Assembly: GCA_023431185.1 (NCBI GenBank)
Contig: JAEYXS010000037.1
Coordinates: forward strand, 1 to 64,000
DNA from: Verrucomicrobiota bacterium
Lineage (GTDB): Bacteria > Verrucomicrobiota > Verrucomicrobiia > Limisphaerales > JAEYXS01
Direction: 5' to 3'
Length of the DNA stretch: 64,000 nt
In this document: positions 1 through 7,490 of the stretch, one piece after another
How the letters are laid out: every line of letters starts with the position of its first letter
Position numbering within the stretch: the first letter of the stretch is position 1
Position numbers and translations under genes: made by a program
Notes under the pieces: model-generated
Databases searched by the model: none
The model's input: only the letters and a program-made list of their open reading frames with translations
Told to the model about the DNA's origin: nothing

Positions 1-636
1 TTTAGACCATTGATTTAATTGGCGCAATTGCGTTTTAGGATTTGTGCAATTAAACCGCCACTGACATTCCGCCAGATAGAGGTGGAAATGGGGCTTGGGC
101 ACACCGTTGAATTTACGCAGGTGGCGCTTGGCCTGGTTCCAGAAGTTCTCAATGCCGTTGATGTGGTTGTGGGCGTCAGCAAACCGGGTGGAGTGGTTGA
201 TCCGGTAGTGTTTGAAGTCGGCCACATCCAGCACGTTATAGGAGCTGAAGGTGTCCGTGTAGACGATGCTGTCGGGCACGATCTTCTGTTCCAGGATGGC
301 TTTGAGGGTCTTGCCTTTGGTGTCCGGGATCACCCGCGCATACACCTTGCCGCCCCGTTTTAACAGGCCGAAAACAGGCACCTTGCCTGCCGCTCCCCGC
401 CCGCGTTTGCCTTTGCGTCGCCCGCCAAAGTAACTCTCGTCCACTTCGATCTGGCCCTGAAAAGGAGTCTCGTCCTCAGTAGCCACAAAGATGATCTGCC
501 GCAATCGGTGAAAGTAAAATGCCGCCGTGCTCTTGTTCACCCCGACCAGCGCGGCGGCCGTCCTTGCCGTGGCTCCAGCCACAAAATGACGTATCAACTG
601 CCGTTGCTTGGCTCCGCTAATCCGGCTCTTTCTCAT
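1..636 (-). CDS. IS1016-like transposase (partial, C-terminus off window)
   Basis: DDE-type transposase of the IS1016/IS1595 group that would mobilise this element. Reading from the ATG at 636 (MRKSRISGAKQRQLIRHFV) the frame stays open for 212 codons to the window edge. Residues 1-50 form the helix-turn-helix-like region with the VAGATARTAAALVGVNK block; the zinc ribbon of longer IS1595 relatives is absent, as is normal for IS1016. The catalytic core shows EVDESYFGGRRKGKRGRG, then YTDTFSSYNVLD, then HINGIENFWNQAKRHLRKFN, which are the conserved acidic and N/E blocks. No frameshift is seen, so it may be active. The ORF ends with the window, not with a stop codon. Confidence 0.9.
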   Translation of the reverse strand, partial: MRKSRISGAKQRQLIRHFVAGATARTAAALVGVNKSTAAFYFHRLRQIIFVATEDETPFQGQIEVDESYFGGRRKGKRGRGAAGKVPVFGLLKRGGKVYARVIPDTKGKTLKAILEQKIVPDSIVYTDTFSSYNVLDVADFKHYRINHSTRFADAHNHINGIENFWNQAKRHLRKFNGVPKPHFHLYLAECQWRFNCTNPKTQLRQLNQWSK

Positions 637-659
637 CCTCGCTATCCTTTCCCTAACCA

Positions 660-691
660 GCCCTTTTTGACCAGTTATCTAGGACAGCCCC
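660..691. repeat. Terminal inverted repeat of the IS
   Basis: Element end immediately upstream of the transposase gene, recognised by its similarity to IS1016 ends (core CTGTCCTAGATAACTGG read inward from 691). The partner repeat is outside the window. Confidence 0.75.
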
Positions 692-750
692 ATATCAAAA
701 ATCTTTCCCCTTATCGGCCCTGCGGTATCATCTTTTAAAGGCGTAATGTT

Positions 751-1077
751 ATGGCGCAATGGATGCGACAGTTTACCGGTGCCACTCACGACACCAAGGT
801 GCAGGATGTTGAAGAATCCTTTCAATCAGCCGTGGAGGCACTGGCGGATGCCGATGATGAGGCGCGGGCGGACAAGCTGAAGGCGATCGAACAGCTAGCC
901 GGGCGATTGCTCAAAGCCCGGCTAAAAGCTATTGGCGCAAAAATTTCGGCGTTAAGTGAACCAGGCATGGAAATTAAGGCTGCAAAGCGATTGCCGGGAC
1001 TGGAAACACGCCGTCAACAGCTTCTGGATCAAGGTGTGGAAGGTATCTTGCGGGAATTCAACATCCCAGAAAGATAG
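751..1077 (+). CDS. Hypothetical protein, 108 aa
   Basis: Not recognised. The product is a short, charged, probably helical soluble protein with no signal peptide, membrane segment or cysteine motif. The N-terminus MAQWMRQFTGATHDTK is followed by a long acidic and alanine-rich helix (residues 20-70) and a basic C-terminal half. The start is supported by AAAGG at 737-741, nine bases before ATG, and by an in-frame stop just upstream at 736-738, so the gene is complete even though an insertion sequence ends 60 bases before it. The insertion may have separated it from an original promoter. It faces the lipoprotein gene at 1168-1536 tail to tail. Function unknown. Confidence 0.6.
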   Translation: MAQWMRQFTGATHDTKVQDVEESFQSAVEALADADDEARADKLKAIEQLAGRLLKARLKAIGAKISALSEPGMEIKAAKRLPGLETRRQQLLDQGVEGILREFNIPER

Positions 1078-1103
1078 TCATTGCCCTGAGTTTCAGGCTG
1101 CAT

Positions 1104-1133
1104 GGGGCGGCTGTCATCTCTAGCCCGCCCTTG
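1104..1133. terminator. Possible bidirectional terminator
   Basis: G+C-rich inverted repeat (GGGCGGCT at 1105-1112 against AGCCCGCCC at 1122-1130, with one bulged base) in the 90-base gap between two convergent genes. There is no clear T-tract, so its role is inferred from position. Confidence 0.35.
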
Positions 1134-1167
1134 TGTGGATGATTATGACGTTGTTGATGGAAGTCGC

Positions 1168-1536
1168 TTACTTCTTCTTGAAGACAAACGTCATGTAAGT
1201 GATGGAACCGTCCGTGCTGAGGGTCATCGGTACTGTTGTCTTTCCATCGTCAAACTTGAGTTCCAGCTTATCCCCTTTGATCTCATAGCGCCCGGTCTTG
1301 CTGCCTGCTTTGGTGCCGAATTTGACTTCGCCACCGTCAAATTCCAGAAACATGCCAATCATCGCATTCTGTTTCTTCAGATTGTCTTCCATCTGTTGTT
1401 GCAGTTTGGCGTTATCACTGGTGGACGCAGACGGCACCATGCTGCCTTCGTAGACACCAGACAAACGCTTTCCGCACCCTGTCAGCAGACAGAGCGACAA
1501 AAGGACTGTTAAGTAATGGGGTGATAAAGACCTCAT
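1168..1536 (-). CDS. Small lipoprotein, unknown function
   Basis: A 122-residue exported lipoprotein. Residues 1-21 are a signal sequence ending in the lipobox LLTGC, so the mature protein would start at Cys21 and be lipid-anchored. The mature part has a short helical stretch rich in Gln/Lys (residues 45-57) and then about 60 residues of alternating beta strands (FLEFDGGEVKFG, GRYEIKGDKLELKFDD), and it ends with three lysines. No family is recognised; a small beta-barrel or lipocalin-like fold is possible. A TANNNT hexamer (TAGGTT, 1543-1548) lies exactly six bases upstream of the ATG and no Shine-Dalgarno is visible, suggesting leaderless expression. Confidence 0.65.
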   Translation of the reverse strand: MRSLSPHYLTVLLSLCLLTGCGKRLSGVYEGSMVPSASTSDNAKLQQQMEDNLKKQNAMIGMFLEFDGGEVKFGTKAGSKTGRYEIKGDKLELKFDDGKTTVPMTLSTDGSITYMTFVFKKK

Positions 1537-1592
1537 GTAGTGAACCTAACGAAACCTGTGCGGAATAGAATTACAATAAGTGGAAACTTCTA

Positions 1593-3716
1593 TCACTCCA
1601 CCTTCACCAACTGCACCGCATCCACGATCACAAACCCTTCCGTCCCTTCGTTAGATATTGTGATGAGCGTATCGTTCCCGGCTTTCAGATGAAAGATACC
1701 GGCTCCGCGGAATGACTCGCCAACCGGCAACCGCTCCTGCTGATTGAACAGCACTTTGGTTTCTTTCCCGTCCGACTTCACTATGATCGGCACCTTCGCA
1801 GCCCGTGTCTCATGGGCGGAATAGGCCACGCGCAATTCATAGCGCCCCGCTTGCGCGATCTCCGGTTGGAACACGAGTTTCAGGCTGCCCTTGCCCTGAT
1901 TGCCGTCGTGCAGGTAACCACGCCCGATGAATGGCTTGAAATTCGTCGAGTGCTCCCACGTTCCAGTGCGGCGGGCGTCCGCATCATCCAGCACGATTCC
2001 CTTGAGCGACTTCGGATCAATCCCTTGGCCGCCGACAGGTGCCGCTGCGACCGGCGGTGGGGGCAGGGGCGGGATCTCCAACACCTGCTTCTGCGCCAGC
2101 AACCGCTCGCGTAATTGCGCATAGGGGAGATCCTGCACCGCCTGATTCGCTTTCATCGCCAGCGCTGCGGCGATACCCGCGCTCTGCCCCAACGCCATCC
2201 ACGTCGGCTCCACGCGGATGGACGAGATCGCCACATGCGTGCATGAGAGTGATACCGGCACCAGCAGGTTCACACACTCCGCGCGCTTTGGTGTGATGGC
2301 CCGATACGGCAACTGATGCCGGTAACCGATTCGTTGTCCCGGGATGCGCAATGGAAAGATGGTCCCCTCGGCGATGAACCCTTGCCCGTCCGCCGTCGCC
2401 ACGCGCTGCACATCATGTGAATCAATGGGGAAAGAGCCGATGCAGATGGCGTCCGGTTTCAGCACATTCGTCACGATGTCGCTTTGCGTCACCACATATT
2501 CACCCACCATGCGGCGCCCTTCGCGCACATACAGCACCGGCGGCCAGTGATCCCACTTCGCGAACTCATCCTTTGCCAAACCCCAGCGTTTCATCTCCGT
2601 CCGCACCCCTGGCGGCATGCTTTCATCATGCATCATGAACCAGATCAATCCCTCGGTGTAATCCTTGTGCTCCTGCCACATCTTGTCGCGCTCTTCATAA
2701 GAAGCTTCCGGCCAACCCCAGTTCTCGCCCACCAAGCCCAGCGAGATCTGCCCGCCGATGCTGTTATTTCCATCCCACTTGCCGCCGGGCAGGTTGTAAA
2801 AATCGAACAACGGCCGCTTCGGCTGGGCCACCGCCATAAAGCGTCGCACCAGCTCATATTTGGCCGGATCATAATTCGCGGGCTTGCGGAACGGCACCTT
2901 GTTTGCATCATTCGTCGTGATGCACAGGCGATAACTATAAGTCATCACGCCTTTGTCACCTGCTTCCGGATCGCCCGCCTCCTTCGCCGTCATGAGTGGC
3001 AGGAGCTTGCCCTGCGCATCATACGGCGACGCCTTGACCGGATTTTTCGGGAACTGCTTACCCGCCAGCGATTCGCCATAGTCCTTCCGCCCCTCGCGAC
3101 CGACGACATAGCTCACCCCCGCCTTCGCCATCAGATCGCCCTCATACGTGCAATCGATGAACACTTTCGCTGTGAACGTGTTCGACCGCGTATTAAACGA
3201 TTGAATGCGCGCCCCGTCCTTCTTCACCGTCGTGAGCCGTTCGTTGAGGAACACTTTCACCTTCGCCTCGCTCAACATGTCATCAAACACCTTTGCCGCC
3301 ACATGCGGTTCATAAGTCCAATGCGCGGTGTCTTTTACCGCCACCGAATAAGGCAACTTGACTCCCTTCGCCTTGTAATGCGCTTCAATGCGCAAATGCG
3401 TCTCTTCGAATAATCCCAGAAGCGTGCGCCGGTCCGTCTGGTTCGAGTCACTGAAACTCAACCCGCTGGTCATCACGCCACCCACAATATCCATCGGCTC
3501 CACCAGCGCGACGGTGGCACCTTCCCGCGCCGCACCGACAGCAGCGGTGACGCCACCTGGTGTAGCCCCAAAGACGATCACATCAAACTTATGCTCTGCG
3601 GCTATGCTTTGAAAAGTGGAGCAAGTCAGCAGTGCCAAAATGCTAAGACAGGCACCAAATGTTCTCCCTCTCCCCTCAAGGGGGAGATGGCTGGGCTGAG
3701 GGGTGAGTCGTATCAT
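1593..3716 (-). CDS. Secreted FAD-dependent oxidoreductase with C-terminal golvesin-like domain
   Basis: Flavin-binding enzyme of the FAD_oxidored type (PF12831-like), exported. From the ATG at 3716 it is 707 residues; an upstream TTG at 3728 is also in frame, but ATG is preferred. After the signal sequence the dinucleotide-binding strand-helix reads FDVIVFGATPGGVTAAVGAA followed by an acidic VALVEP. A second FAD motif is VFIDCTYEGDLMAKAGVSY. The last ~140 residues are a beta-rich golvesin/xanthan-lyase-type accessory domain (from GTWEHSTNFKPF to FVIVDAVQLVKVE). Such proteins are common in Planctomycetes and Verrucomicrobia near carbohydrate genes; substrate unknown. It starts 17 bases after the esterase gene, probably one operon. 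Its extreme N-terminus is encoded by a dispersed palindromic repeat. Confidence 0.85.
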   Translation of the reverse strand: MIRLTPQPSHLPLEGRGRTFGACLSILALLTCSTFQSIAAEHKFDVIVFGATPGGVTAAVGAAREGATVALVEPMDIVGGVMTSGLSFSDSNQTDRRTLLGLFEETHLRIEAHYKAKGVKLPYSVAVKDTAHWTYEPHVAAKVFDDMLSEAKVKVFLNERLTTVKKDGARIQSFNTRSNTFTAKVFIDCTYEGDLMAKAGVSYVVGREGRKDYGESLAGKQFPKNPVKASPYDAQGKLLPLMTAKEAGDPEAGDKGVMTYSYRLCITTNDANKVPFRKPANYDPAKYELVRRFMAVAQPKRPLFDFYNLPGGKWDGNNSIGGQISLGLVGENWGWPEASYEERDKMWQEHKDYTEGLIWFMMHDESMPPGVRTEMKRWGLAKDEFAKWDHWPPVLYVREGRRMVGEYVVTQSDIVTNVLKPDAICIGSFPIDSHDVQRVATADGQGFIAEGTIFPLRIPGQRIGYRHQLPYRAITPKRAECVNLLVPVSLSCTHVAISSIRVEPTWMALGQSAGIAAALAMKANQAVQDLPYAQLRERLLAQKQVLEIPPLPPPPVAAAPVGGQGIDPKSLKGIVLDDADARRTGTWEHSTNFKPFIGRGYLHDGNQGKGSLKLVFQPEIAQAGRYELRVAYSAHETRAAKVPIIVKSDGKETKVLFNQQERLPVGESFRGAGIFHLKAGNDTLITISNEGTEGFVIVDAVQLVKVE
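3661..3712. repeat. Dispersed C/G-rich palindromic repeat in coding sequence
   Basis: CTCTCCCCT followed by AAGGGGGAGA and TGAGGGGTGAG. It resembles repeats normally found between genes (a related version lies at 40405-40447), but here it encodes residues 2-15 of the oxidoreductase, ahead of the hydrophobic part of its signal peptide. Confidence 0.5.
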
Positions 3717-3733
3717 AAAAAGAATCAAAACTT

Positions 3734-4882
3734 TCAGCTCTTAAAAACGATCGGCAGATACTCCGCCAGATACTTCCGCCACACCGGCCAGCTATGATTT
3801 CCCGGCGTCTCCTTGTATCCGTGGCGGATACCACGCTCAGTCAAAATGCTGGCGAACTTGCGGTTGTCATTCAGCAGGAAATCATCAATACCACACTGGA
3901 ACCACAGCAGCTTCAGTTGTTTGTTCAACTTCCCGCTTTGTTTGAGTATCGGCCCGATGGTCGTATCCGGATCACGCACCGCCGAACTCATCCCGCCCAC
4001 CCAGGCGAACTTGTCGGCATTCTTCACGCCGATCACCAGCGATTGCTGCCCGCCCATCGAAAGCCCGATGATGCTGCGATTCCCCGCATCCGTTTTCACC
4101 GTGTAATTCGCTTCCACCAGTGGAATGACAGACTCCAGCAATTCCTTCTCATACATCTCCACATTACGCAGGCGATCTGCATCAGTGCGCCGCTCCACCG
4201 CGTGTCCGTTCGTCATCACGATGACCATGGGCACGCACTTCTTCTGCGCGAGCAGATTGTCCGCGATCCAATGCGCCCGCCCCAGTGCGGCCCACGTCGC
4301 CTCATTATCCCCGGAGCCATGCAAGAGATAGAGCACAGGATAATTCACCTTCTTCTTCGTGGTGCCATAGCCCGGTGGCGTATAGACCTGCACGCGCCGC
4401 AATGAACCCGTCGCCTTGGAGACATAATCATGCGTATGCACGACCCCATGCGACACGTCCTGCCAGTCATGGATCAGCGGTGGCTTTCCCGGGATATCCA
4501 GCACGCTCGTGTTCACATTGCGCGCGGGCTTGGTGTAAGTATTCGCCGGGTCCACAACTCGAAGACCATCCACCACGAGGCCATAGCCGTAAAGCTCTGG
4601 CTCCAGCGGTCCGAGGGTCACGCTCCAGACATTCTCCTCACCTTTCGTCATCGCCTTGTTACCGCCGCCCCATTCGCCACTGACCTCCACTTTCTTGGCG
4701 GTCGCCGAACGATAACGGAACGTCACCGTGCGGTCTGCATGAATCTCCGGCGAATGGACTGGCGGTGGTTGCGGGCGACGCGCCGGTGGGGCGGGCGCGG
4801 GCGTGTTCTGTGCGAGGGCTGAAGTAGCGCCCAAGCTTGCCAAGGTGAAAACCCCGAGAAATTCACGACGCGTGGTGTTCAT
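3734..4882 (-). CDS. Secreted esterase D/Fes-like carbohydrate esterase
   Basis: Alpha/beta-hydrolase of the esterase D/enterochelin-esterase group (PF00756), 382 residues. The N-terminus MNTTRREFLGVFTLASLGAT is a twin-arginine-like export signal and is followed by a proline-rich linker. Residues ~50-130 form an E-set/CBM48-like sandwich (VTFRYRSATAKKVEVSGEW) as in bacterial feruloyl and acetyl-xylan esterases. The catalytic domain has the nucleophile motif GLSMGG (Ser275), an acid candidate at Asp333/Asp334 in CGIDDF, and His363 in GNHSW. Length and layout fit secreted plant-polysaccharide or siderophore-type esterases; the E-set domain favours a carbohydrate ester. It is the first gene of a pair with the FAD oxidoreductase downstream. 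Confidence 0.85.
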   Translation of the reverse strand: MNTTRREFLGVFTLASLGATSALAQNTPAPAPPARRPQPPPVHSPEIHADRTVTFRYRSATAKKVEVSGEWGGGNKAMTKGEENVWSVTLGPLEPELYGYGLVVDGLRVVDPANTYTKPARNVNTSVLDIPGKPPLIHDWQDVSHGVVHTHDYVSKATGSLRRVQVYTPPGYGTTKKKVNYPVLYLLHGSGDNEATWAALGRAHWIADNLLAQKKCVPMVIVMTNGHAVERRTDADRLRNVEMYEKELLESVIPLVEANYTVKTDAGNRSIIGLSMGGQQSLVIGVKNADKFAWVGGMSSAVRDPDTTIGPILKQSGKLNKQLKLLWFQCGIDDFLLNDNRKFASILTERGIRHGYKETPGNHSWPVWRKYLAEYLPIVFKS

Positions 4883-5007
4883 GGAATGCCTAAGTTTGCC
4901 TTTTAAATCACCAAAGCGTCAACCACGCGCTGATTTGCCCCCCGGCCACAGGGTGGTAAAATGTGCGTGTTCCTTGCTCTCCAGCTTAAACTAGGGAATC
5001 TTGTCTC

Positions 5008-5907
5008 ATGAAGATTTTGGTCAGCGGTGCCAGCGGCCTGGTTGGCAGTGAGCTTGTACCAGCCTTGCGTCAAGCCGGGCATGAAGTGATCCGCCTCGTG
5101 CGTGGCGGCAATGCGGGGGAACCTAATGCCATCGGATGGGATCCTGTCGGCGGCCGGATAGATCTCGTCAAACTGAAGGGTGTCGAGGCGGTCATCCATT
5201 TGGCCGGTGACAACATCGCTGATGGTCGTTGGACCAAGGAAAAGAAACAGCTCATCCGCGACAGCCGCGTCCTCGGCACCCGTTTGCTGGCTGAAACGTT
5301 GGCCTGTCTGCGGCCGCAACCGAAGATTTTCCTCTCGGCTTCCGCCGTTGGCATCTATGGCAGTTGTGGTGAAGAGTGGATCACGGAGGATAGTGCTTAC
5401 GGTAGCGATTTTCTGGCTCAAACCGGCCGTGAATGGGAGGCCGCGACCGAACCAGCCCAAGAAGCGGGCATCCGCGTAGCCCTCTTGCGCTTTGGGGTAA
5501 TCCTGTCACCCAATGGTGGTGCACTCGCCAAGATGCTCACGCCGTTCAAGCTCGGCATGGGCGGACCTGCGGGCGATGGTGAGCAATATGTGAGCTGGAT
5601 CACCTTGGAAGATGCCATCGGTGCGATCCTCCACATTTTGAATCATGCCGACCTGTCTGGAGCGGTGAATGTCGTCAGTCCGGAACCGGTGAAGAACCGT
5701 GATTTTTCCCACGCCTTGGGCGAAGCGTTGGGTCGGCCTGCCAAAGTGCCCATGCCTGCGATGGCTTTGAAACTCGCCTTTGGAGAGATGGCCGAAGCAA
5801 CCCTGCTCGCCAGCCAGCGGGTTAAGCCGCACAAGCTCATCCAGAGCGGCTATCTCTTTAAGCACCCGCACATCACGGAAGCGTTTCGTTCTTTGTTGAA
5901 AACTTGA
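5008..5907 (+). CDS. TIGR01777-family NAD(P)-binding epimerase (YfcH-like)
   Basis: Cytoplasmic Rossmann-fold protein of the extended SDR class, 299 residues, the usual size for the YfcH/TIGR01777 family. The N-terminal nucleotide-binding motif is MKILVSGASGLVGSELVPAL. Next come VIHLAGDNIADGRWT (the family's typical HLAG-N-RW block), LSASAVGIYG in place of the usual YxxxK region, and a C-terminal DUF1731-like segment with PKPxx-type spacing (PAMALKLAFGEMAEATLLASQRV). The substrate is unknown for the family. It is divergent from the esterase operon across 125 bases and stands alone. Confidence 0.9.
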   Translation: MKILVSGASGLVGSELVPALRQAGHEVIRLVRGGNAGEPNAIGWDPVGGRIDLVKLKGVEAVIHLAGDNIADGRWTKEKKQLIRDSRVLGTRLLAETLACLRPQPKIFLSASAVGIYGSCGEEWITEDSAYGSDFLAQTGREWEAATEPAQEAGIRVALLRFGVILSPNGGALAKMLTPFKLGMGGPAGDGEQYVSWITLEDAIGAILHILNHADLSGAVNVVSPEPVKNRDFSHALGEALGRPAKVPMPAMALKLAFGEMAEATLLASQRVKPHKLIQSGYLFKHPHITEAFRSLLKT

Positions 5908-6014
5908 TCCGCTTGGTAACCGGCTTGCTTCGCTGGCGTTTATAAGGGCAGACCGGGGTTGCCGATTGTCTGCTTGTGCAGACCGTCAGAACTCAATCCC
6001 TGTTGGATATATCC

Positions 6015-7484
6015 ATGATACGTACTTTTCTGGCTCTGACCTTGTTGGCGGGCAGTTTCATCAGCACCCATGGAGCCGACCTTGCCGATCTGGAAGGCCG
6101 CCTCAAGGTGGCCCATCAACTGGCCCGTGAATTGAACGATCGCGACCTCGTCGCCCGCATCGAAAAAACCGGCAAAGGACTGCGTCGACCAGAGACCGAC
6201 AAAGCAACCGCCCTCGACCAGCAAGTGCGCGAACTGGAAACCTTGGTCGGCATCGACCCCGGCGGCTGGTCCATGAGCGGTTTGAAGATTTTTCGCCCCA
6301 CACCGCAAATTCAGCAGGCGCTGAAACCCTTGGGCGCAAAACTCAGCTCTGCCATGGAACAAGCGGACGTTTCATCCGTAAAAGCCACCATCGCTGAAAT
6401 GACCCGCGTCATGGGGGATCAAGCGGGCACACCCGATGCCCGACATAAGGGGGAACGCGCCCGCAAAGTTTCTGTTAGCGAAGCGGAGAACGCAGCCATT
6501 TTCCTGCGGGCCTTGGAATCCGATGGCCAAAGCATCCGTCAGATCCGTGCCGGTCAACCGCTTACTGGCCAGATGCTGCGCACTTACGCTTCACTGGCGC
6601 GCGCCATCTGTGATATCCGGCCCGCCGTGCAAAAGCATGCCCCAGACCGCTTGGCTGAACTCGACGCCGTGCTGGAAGGAGCGTGTCGTATTCTCCTGGA
6701 TCTACAACAGCCGGAAGGCTACTTCCCGTTCCCCGATCTGCGCGGCAAGAACATCCGCTTCGGCGAGATGACCGAGCACTTGCTGGAACAAGGCGCTGTG
6801 AAAATCAGGGATGGCTGGATCGTCTCGGTTGACCCCTCGGGCGGCAGCCAGTTCGACACCGGGGAATGCGGTCTGGCATTGCTGAAAGCAGGAGCATTGC
6901 TGGGCCATAAGGATTGGACCAAGGCCGGACTGAAAGCCGCCGCTTGGGCCATGGAGCAAAAGTGCGTCGCCAACTTCAACTATAACGCCTTTTCCGTCAG
7001 CCTGCTGGCTCAAGCTTATGTGACGACCAAGGAAGAAAAATACTGGCAGGCGGCCTGGCATAAATGGTCACTGGGAGTCGCACCCGGCCAAACCGCCAAC
7101 GGGCGCTGGATCGACCCGCACAATGCCCGAACTGGCTATCATCTCATCATCGTGCGCGCGATGAACGATCTGCTCGCCGCTATGCCTTCGACATTCAACA
7201 CAGTCGAAGTCTCCGCGTTACGCCAGGCTGCCGGCCGGGCGATCCAGGTAGTGACAGATGAATTTGCCCGGCTCGGTGTGACCAATACCAGTTTCGCGTT
7301 ACGCGAGCTGATCCGCTTTCGTGATTTGCGTCCGGCAGACATGCCGGAGCTGCCAACTGTGGTGGAGCAGGCTGCCGCTGTTGTATACTCCCGCAGTGTG
7401 CAAGGTGACCGCGCCAAATTTGGGGCCTCCGCTACGGAACTTGCCATCATGTATCAAGCCTTCGCCCCGGCAGGGACGCCGTAG
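6015..7484 (+). CDS. Secreted protein of unknown function
   Basis: A 489-residue exported protein. The reading frame is open from 5976, but the ATG at 6015 places a clean signal peptide (MIRTFLALTLLAGSFISTHGA) at the N-terminus and is preferred. Residues ~22-150 are helical with many charged residues. Residues ~220-430 are rich in aromatic residues and paired helices (LDLQQPEGYFPFPD, FDTGECGLALLKAGALLG, WTKAGLKAAAWAMEQ), reminiscent of an alpha/alpha-toroid such as those of glycan lyases and unsaturated glucuronyl hydrolases, but no catalytic signature is recognised. The last codons (FAPAGTP) fall in a sequence resembling a dispersed repeat. It converges on the TPR protein gene with only six bases between stop codons. 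Confidence 0.6.
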   Translation: MIRTFLALTLLAGSFISTHGADLADLEGRLKVAHQLARELNDRDLVARIEKTGKGLRRPETDKATALDQQVRELETLVGIDPGGWSMSGLKIFRPTPQIQQALKPLGAKLSSAMEQADVSSVKATIAEMTRVMGDQAGTPDARHKGERARKVSVSEAENAAIFLRALESDGQSIRQIRAGQPLTGQMLRTYASLARAICDIRPAVQKHAPDRLAELDAVLEGACRILLDLQQPEGYFPFPDLRGKNIRFGEMTEHLLEQGAVKIRDGWIVSVDPSGGSQFDTGECGLALLKAGALLGHKDWTKAGLKAAAWAMEQKCVANFNYNAFSVSLLAQAYVTTKEEKYWQAAWHKWSLGVAPGQTANGRWIDPHNARTGYHLIIVRAMNDLLAAMPSTFNTVEVSALRQAAGRAIQVVTDEFARLGVTNTSFALRELIRFRDLRPADMPELPTVVEQAAAVVYSRSVQGDRAKFGASATELAIMYQAFAPAGTP

Positions 7485-7490
7485 TTTGAA

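Larger units (their letters stand above)
1..691 (-). mobile_element. IS1016-like (IS1595 family) insertion sequence, one end
   Basis: The segment holds an IS1016-type transposase reading toward the window start and, just outside its start codon, a terminal sequence at 660-691 whose inward core is CTGTCCTAGATAACTGG. This matches the ends known for IS1016 and related IS1595 elements, so the element boundary is placed at 691. The other end lies outside the window, so target-site duplication cannot be checked. The adjacent bases ATATCAAA (692-699) would be the candidate 8-base duplication. Confidence 0.85.

Noticed and set aside
2484..3413. Long plus-strand frame (309 codons) opposite the FAD oxidoreductase
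   Set aside because: Antisense shadow of a clear protein family member. It has an Arg/His/Leu-rich composition, no recognised motif and no ribosome site.
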